Shown: positions 7,019 to 10,664 of the stretch, piece by piece | Numbering within the stretch: the first letter of the stretch is position 1 | Layout: each line of letters starts with the position of its first letter | DNA from: Bacteroidia bacterium | Lineage (GTDB): Bacteria > Bacteroidota > Bacteroidia > JABEUT01 | Reading direction: 5' to 3' | Assembly: GCA_013044305.1 (NCBI GenBank) | Contig: JABEUT010000327.1 | Coordinates: 1 to 10,664, forward strand | Length of the DNA: 10,664 nucleotides | The notes under the pieces: model-generated | The model's database searches: none | The model's input: the letters and a program-made list of their open reading frames with translations, nothing else | What the model was told of the DNA's origin: nothing | Translations under genes and position numbers: made by a program

Positions 7019-8011
7019 CTTTACTTTTGCGTCCATAGCATTTCTCAAGTCAGAAAAAGATTCCAGCTCGGCGCGAACCGATCCTATTATTATTGGAGCT
7101 TCCACCTGTAAAGGGATGTGGTTGGCGTCATCGGTAGCCCAAACAGTCATTTTGGCTCCTTCCCTGAAAATGGTGCCGGGTATCAGGTTCACACTTAGTT
7201 TTTCGCACCGGAATTTTCCGAAACCGGAGTTAATTACTTCTTTACCCAAAAAACGGAGGCACACATCATAAACCTTCCCGTCGAGGTATATATGAAGCAA
7301 CACGCTATCCTTAGTCCCTATACACCCAAAGTTGATACAACGGGTAAAATAAACACTGGTAAGTATATCCATGGTGCCCGAAGGAATAGTAACCGAATCG
7401 CGATGAAATTCTCTGCCCTCGTTTAGGTAATAAGCAATATGCTTGTTGTTATTGAACACGTTGTCGTTTCGCACATGAACGGAGGCTTCATGCGTTGAGC
7501 GGTAAAAGCGAATTGGCGTTAAATCAAGGGTATCCATATAGGAGGCAAGGGTATCGCGTATCTTATAAAACCAATCGTACTTAGGGGCGCTGCGCCCTGT
7601 TGCCGATATGTAGTAACAGGGTATGCCGTAAAAGTTGCGCAGTGTGGTAGATACGCTTGCCGAGCCTGTCTGCATCCAAACAAAATGCCAGTGGTAAAAT
7701 AATTTGTAGTTCAATACTTCACCTGTTTTGAACGATCTGTTCATGGTGCCGCAGGCAGGATACGCCGATTTAAAAGCCGAGCATGATTTTTGGGCGTATG
7801 CCGCTGAATTTGCATAAACGAGCGCCGTAAGCATATACAACATGAACCGTAAAAAGCAGAAGAGACGTTTCGCGGATAAATGTTTCTTTGATGCGCATTG
7901 TTTGTCGTATACCGGTGCAATGGTTTCACCGTAGTTTAAGTTCCGGCAATAAGCAGAAGCAGCATCTTTTGTCAGATAAGAAGAAGAGGAGTGGGATTGG
8001 ATACTCTCCAT
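7016..8011 (-). CDS. Secreted DUF3108 domain protein
   Basis: A 331-residue protein when read from the ATG at 8011. The hydrophobic core MLYMLTALVYANSAAYA (57-73) ends in AYA before QKS, a good signal peptidase I site, so the mature protein is periplasmic or outer-membrane associated. From about residue 97 (GEVLNYKLFYHWHF) to the end it follows the DUF3108 pattern: the G..L.Y...Y opening, YDWFYKIRDTLASYMD, and the closing WATDDANHIPLQVE...IGSVRAEL (about 291-315). The family's biochemical role is not established to my knowledge. The start is uncertain. ATG 8011 lies 13 nt after the upstream T9SS gene but gives a 56-residue extension before the signal core. ATG 7843 gives a signal peptide with no positive charge. 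ATG 7898 is one base out of frame (see findings). The frame also runs back to a GTG at 8149, which overlaps the upstream gene and is unlikely. It probably shares a transcript with that gene. Confidence 0.8.
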   Translation of the reverse strand: MESIQSHSSSSYLTKDAASAYCRNLNYGETIAPVYDKQCASKKHLSAKRLFCFLRFMLYMLTALVYANSAAYAQKSCSAFKSAYPACGTMNRSFKTGEVLNYKLFYHWHFVWMQTGSASVSTTLRNFYGIPCYYISATGRSAPKYDWFYKIRDTLASYMDTLDLTPIRFYRSTHEASVHVRNDNVFNNNKHIAYYLNEGREFHRDSVTIPSGTMDILTSVYFTRCINFGCIGTKDSVLLHIYLDGKVYDVCLRFLGKEVINSGFGKFRCEKLSVNLIPGTIFREGAKMTVWATDDANHIPLQVEAPIIIGSVRAELESFSDLRNAMDAKVK

Positions 8012-8024
8012 TACCGGTCCCCGC

Positions 8025-10664
8025 TTATCTGGTAAGGGCCATTCTGATAGTGCGTACCTCGTTGCCTGCCTGCAGCCGGCAGAAGTATATTCCGCAGGCG
8101 TTGCCGGATGCTTCAAAGGAAACGATATGCGGGCCCTGCTGCATATCACTGTTGGCCATTTGTTTCACCAGCCTGCCCTGTATGTCGTATATGCTTAACT
8201 GCACAAACCTTTCATCGGGCAGGGTAAAGCTGATGTATGCCTGTTTGTTGAACGGATTGGGGTAGGCGGTAAGATTAATCCCAGCTACGGCCGGAGCTGT
8301 TTCCGGCTGTACAGAGGCAATCTGGCTTACGCTTGTAATATTGGCGGTATACACGCCCCGTGCATGGGTGGCTACCGCCACAAGCCCGTCGCCGGGTCGA
8401 ATGTCCACCATATCACATACCGCGTTGCCGATGGTGTTTACCCCCTGCTGAACCCATACCGTTGAGTTTCCGAGCAGATGGTTTGTGGCATATAAACCGG
8501 TGCTTGCCGCAACCCAGTAGATAGTGTCGCCAGAGGATAGGTGTTGTATGGCGGCCCAGCGCAGCGAGGGCTGGTTGGCCCCGTTCAGGTTGCCGCCGAT
8601 CCTTGACCAGGAAGCGCCCCCGTTGTTGGTCAGGAACAGATTGCGAACGGCGTAGTTGGAGAATACCACTATTGCCCTGTCGGCGCTGTCGGGGTCAACA
8701 GCTATGCAGTCCACATAACCGCCGGGGAACATATTTACGCCTGTTTTTTCGGTAATGTCAACGGGTACAGGTGTGCCGCTGTTGGCATTATCCACCCTGT
8801 AAACCCTCTGGTAGCTGGTACCGTAATATACCCTGTTGGCGGGTATGGTAGATACGGCTATGGCTGTTATGTACTGCCCGTTCAAGGGCACGCTGTCGGT
8901 CCATTTTACCCAGTTGGTGCTTATGGAATCCCACATATTTGAATACGGTATGGCTGAAAGATTGTCGTTTCTCCAAAGGTATTTTCCGCCTCCGAAATAC
9001 ATCATGTTGTTGTTGTTCGGATCGGGCTGGTAGGGGTTGAGCCATTCGTAATTTTTTCCTCCAATAGGATCTATGCGGTTAAAGGCGGCAACGGTTCCGT
9101 TAAGGGTATCCATTTGAACCTTGAACAGTTTACCGGTTGTAATTTCGTAATAAAAGGTCTTGCCGCTGTCGGCAATGTAGCAGAAGGAGCCGTCGCCGAA
9201 GATGGGTTTGGTCCATTTATTGGTTAGTGCTGTGCTGTTGTCGAACAGGCAGTCGTTGTCCTGTGCGCCCGCAACAAGCAGGTTGCTTCCGGGCATGGCA
9301 TGGTTGGAGGTAACGGTATAGAACATGGTGGTGATGTAGCCGCTGTCGAAGGTATGCCATTGAACATTGGCTGCCGTATCGTTATATGTTTTAAAAAGGC
9401 CGCCGTCGCAACCGGTGTACATAACCAACGGGTTTGAGGGGGAGAAAAAGAATACATGCTGGTCCGGATGGCTGCCGGGATATACTTTAATGTCGGGAAG
9501 TGTGGCTCCGACGCCGTAGCCTCCGATATGCGCGGTATGCGATGCGTCAAAAAATCCGCTGGTGGAGCGGAATATATCCGTACCACCGATAAACACGGTG
9601 GAGGTGTCTGTAGGAAGGAAGCTGACTGCCATATCATAGGAGCCCTGGCAATTGTACTTGTCGAACATGGAGCCGGTATGGGGCAGGTTGGCCGACAGGT
9701 CGATCCATTTTCCGCCTGCGCTGTCGCCGTCACCCGAAATATATGTATACTTCCATAGGCTGTTCCACTCCACCTGTTTCTGGAAGTTGGTGTCGGGCAT
9801 TCCGTAACCGGGGGTGTTGGCAAGGAAGTAAAGCTGGCTGTCGTTCTTCGGGGCGAAATTCATGACGATACGGTTGTATGTAAGCGGGAAATTAGGAGGA
9901 GTAATATTATGGAAGTGTATGCCGTCCGCCGAGCGCCAGATGCCTTTTTGGGAGCCATCGCTGCTTATGGTGGCATATACCACGCCATGCGGTGTTACTA
10001 TTACATTGGTGTAATAACCGTTGCCGCTGGTGGGGCTGCCGAAAAGATTGGTCCATGTTCTGCCCGAATCAACAGAGCGGGCAATAAATCCTTCGAGCAT
10101 GGATGCATATACCACACAGAGCGAATCGGGCGCCGAGGTATCCGTTGCAATGCTCCATATACCTTCCCAGTTGCTAACATACTGAACATTATTCAGGGCG
10201 GTGGAAGGCAGCGAGGACCATGTTTGCCCGTTATCTGTGGAGCGGTATACGCCGTTGCCGAGGTAATAAGATCCAACTCCGCTTCCGCTGGCCGATTGTC
10301 CGTAGCATTCGCCCGAACCATAGAACCAAACGTTGCTGTGCCCATGGTAAAGCCTTCTGTCCTGCGCCAGGCATGATACCCCCTGTTGAATGGCAAGGTT
10401 GGTTGTAAGCGACCAGGTCTTGCCGCTGTCGGCGCTACGCCACATACCGCCGGAAGTGGTTCCGGCGAGCAGTATGCCTTCATTTTTTACATCGGCGGCA
10501 AACGATCTTGTTCTTCCGCCTACATTCCATGGTCCGCGTTCATTCCAGGTGGAATTTGAAATACGTCCGTTATTAGAATGGGCATCGTTAGGCAAGCCAG
10601 ACGCAAAGGTGAGTTCCAGATTTCTTATGTTGTATGGTATCTGCCCTGTTGCGGGGTCGGCAAG
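8025..10664 (-). CDS. Secreted Asp-box (BNR/Vps10-like) beta-propeller protein with T9SS type A sorting domain, 5' end outside window
   Basis: The frame stays open to the right edge, so the N-terminus with its signal peptide is missing; 879 residues are visible. A start at the TTG at 10595 is unnecessary, because the 23 codons upstream of it (LADPATGQIPY...) are open and look like this protein family. Residues about 40-52 (WNERGPWNVGGRT) open a Vps10/sialidase-like propeller. Asp-boxes (S/T-x-D-x-G-x-T-W/F) occur at 77-84 (SADSGKTW), 142-149 (STDNGQTW) and 197-204 (SVDSGRTW), with degenerate copies at about 245-251, at ADSGKTF midway, and at NNGGASW late. Residues about 798-879 are a T9SS type A sorting domain: YPNPF, then strands with LSIYDIQGRLV, QQGPHIV and GIYFCRLQAG. 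Such proteins cross the outer membrane through the T9SS and are attached or released after removal of the domain. No catalytic residues of a true sialidase could be identified, so the ligand or substrate is unknown. Confidence 0.9.
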   Translation of the reverse strand, partial: LADPATGQIPYNIRNLELTFASGLPNDAHSNNGRISNSTWNERGPWNVGGRTRSFAADVKNEGILLAGTTSGGMWRSADSGKTWSLTTNLAIQQGVSCLAQDRRLYHGHSNVWFYGSGECYGQSASGSGVGSYYLGNGVYRSTDNGQTWSSLPSTALNNVQYVSNWEGIWSIATDTSAPDSLCVVYASMLEGFIARSVDSGRTWTNLFGSPTSGNGYYTNVIVTPHGVVYATISSDGSQKGIWRSADGIHFHNITPPNFPLTYNRIVMNFAPKNDSQLYFLANTPGYGMPDTNFQKQVEWNSLWKYTYISGDGDSAGGKWIDLSANLPHTGSMFDKYNCQGSYDMAVSFLPTDTSTVFIGGTDIFRSTSGFFDASHTAHIGGYGVGATLPDIKVYPGSHPDQHVFFFSPSNPLVMYTGCDGGLFKTYNDTAANVQWHTFDSGYITTMFYTVTSNHAMPGSNLLVAGAQDNDCLFDNSTALTNKWTKPIFGDGSFCYIADSGKTFYYEITTGKLFKVQMDTLNGTVAAFNRIDPIGGKNYEWLNPYQPDPNNNNMMYFGGGKYLWRNDNLSAIPYSNMWDSISTNWVKWTDSVPLNGQYITAIAVSTIPANRVYYGTSYQRVYRVDNANSGTPVPVDITEKTGVNMFPGGYVDCIAVDPDSADRAIVVFSNYAVRNLFLTNNGGASWSRIGGNLNGANQPSLRWAAIQHLSSGDTIYWVAASTGLYATNHLLGNSTVWVQQGVNTIGNAVCDMVDIRPGDGLVAVATHARGVYTANITSVSQIASVQPETAPAVAGINLTAYPNPFNKQAYISFTLPDERFVQLSIYDIQGRLVKQMANSDMQQGPHIVSFEASGNACGIYFCRLQAGNEVRTIRMALTR
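9155..9173 (-). repeat. Copy 1 of a 19-nt identical direct repeat inside the propeller gene
   Basis: This stretch is identical to 10415-10433 and lies exactly 1260 bp (420 codons) from it, so both copies are read in the same frame and encode ADSGKT of an Asp-box. Here it belongs to the variant ADSGKTF. Confidence 0.7.
10415..10433 (-). repeat. Copy 2 of the 19-nt identical direct repeat inside the propeller gene
   Basis: Identical to 9155-9173 and in the same reading frame. It encodes the ADSGKT part of the first visible Asp-box, SADSGKTW. Both copies use the same synonymous codons. Confidence 0.7.

Noticed and set aside
8012..8149. GTG start at 8149 for the DUF3108 gene
   Set aside because: It would overlap about 125 bp of the conserved T9SS sorting domain, and the added residues are a shadow of that domain.
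9224..9823. 199-codon minus-strand frame inside the propeller gene, rich in Pro, Thr and Ser
   Set aside because: It is a different frame of the same strand through clear Asp-box propeller coding sequence. The low-complexity composition is a by-product of the real frame's codons.
9909..10376. 155-codon plus-strand frame opposite the propeller gene
   Set aside because: It is antisense to Asp-boxes 2 to 4, with no start context, promoter or recognisable domain.
10593..10595. TTG at 10595 as the start of the propeller gene
   Set aside because: The frame stays open to the window edge and the extra residues fit the protein family, so the gene continues beyond the window.

Overview
This window is an ordinary stretch of a Bacteroidota chromosome, best matching the Sphingobacteriia/Chitinophagia-type environmental lineages. 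Four things point there: a C-terminal type A sorting domain of the type IX secretion system (T9SS), a lipoprotein TamA homologue (TamL), an Lgt with the long insertion usual in that phylum, and promoter-like TAnnTTTG motifs with no Shine-Dalgarno sequences. I found no tRNA, rRNA, CRISPR array, insertion sequence, attachment site or replication origin.

Layout from left to right. (1) 1-594, plus strand: the C-terminal part of lgt (prolipoprotein diacylglyceryl transferase), cut by the left edge. (2) 666-872, plus: a 68-residue two-helix membrane protein of unknown function, with its own good promoter motif. (3) 882-2816, minus: an Omp85/BamA-TamA-like outer-membrane beta-barrel protein with a signal peptide and two POTRA-like regions; it converges on the small gene with only 9 nt between them. 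(4) 2964-4370, plus: a polytopic GT-C-type glycosyltransferase-like membrane protein, divergent from gene 3 and convergent with gene 5. (5) 4412-6967, minus: tamL, a lipoprotein with POTRA domains and an Omp85 barrel. (6) 7016-8011, minus: a secreted DUF3108 protein. (7) 8025-10664, minus: a large secreted Asp-box (BNR/Vps10-like) beta-propeller protein with a T9SS C-terminal signal, cut by the right edge. Genes 7, 6 and 5 read in the same direction with short gaps and may be partly co-transcribed. A promoter-like motif overlapping the stop codon of gene 6 could also drive tamL on its own.

The shared theme is the cell envelope. Lgt makes the lipid modification that a lipoprotein such as TamL needs. 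Two Omp85-family proteins lie 1.6 kb apart, and the rest are secreted or membrane proteins. No dedicated novel system is visible. The observations most worth checking concern gene starts. Three consecutive minus-strand envelope genes (3, 5, 6) lack a convincing in-frame ATG before the signal peptide, and in two of them one base added to or removed from an A run would join an out-of-frame ATG to a textbook signal peptide. There is also a 19-nt identical repeat inside the propeller gene. No stretch longer than 300 bases lacks a gene.
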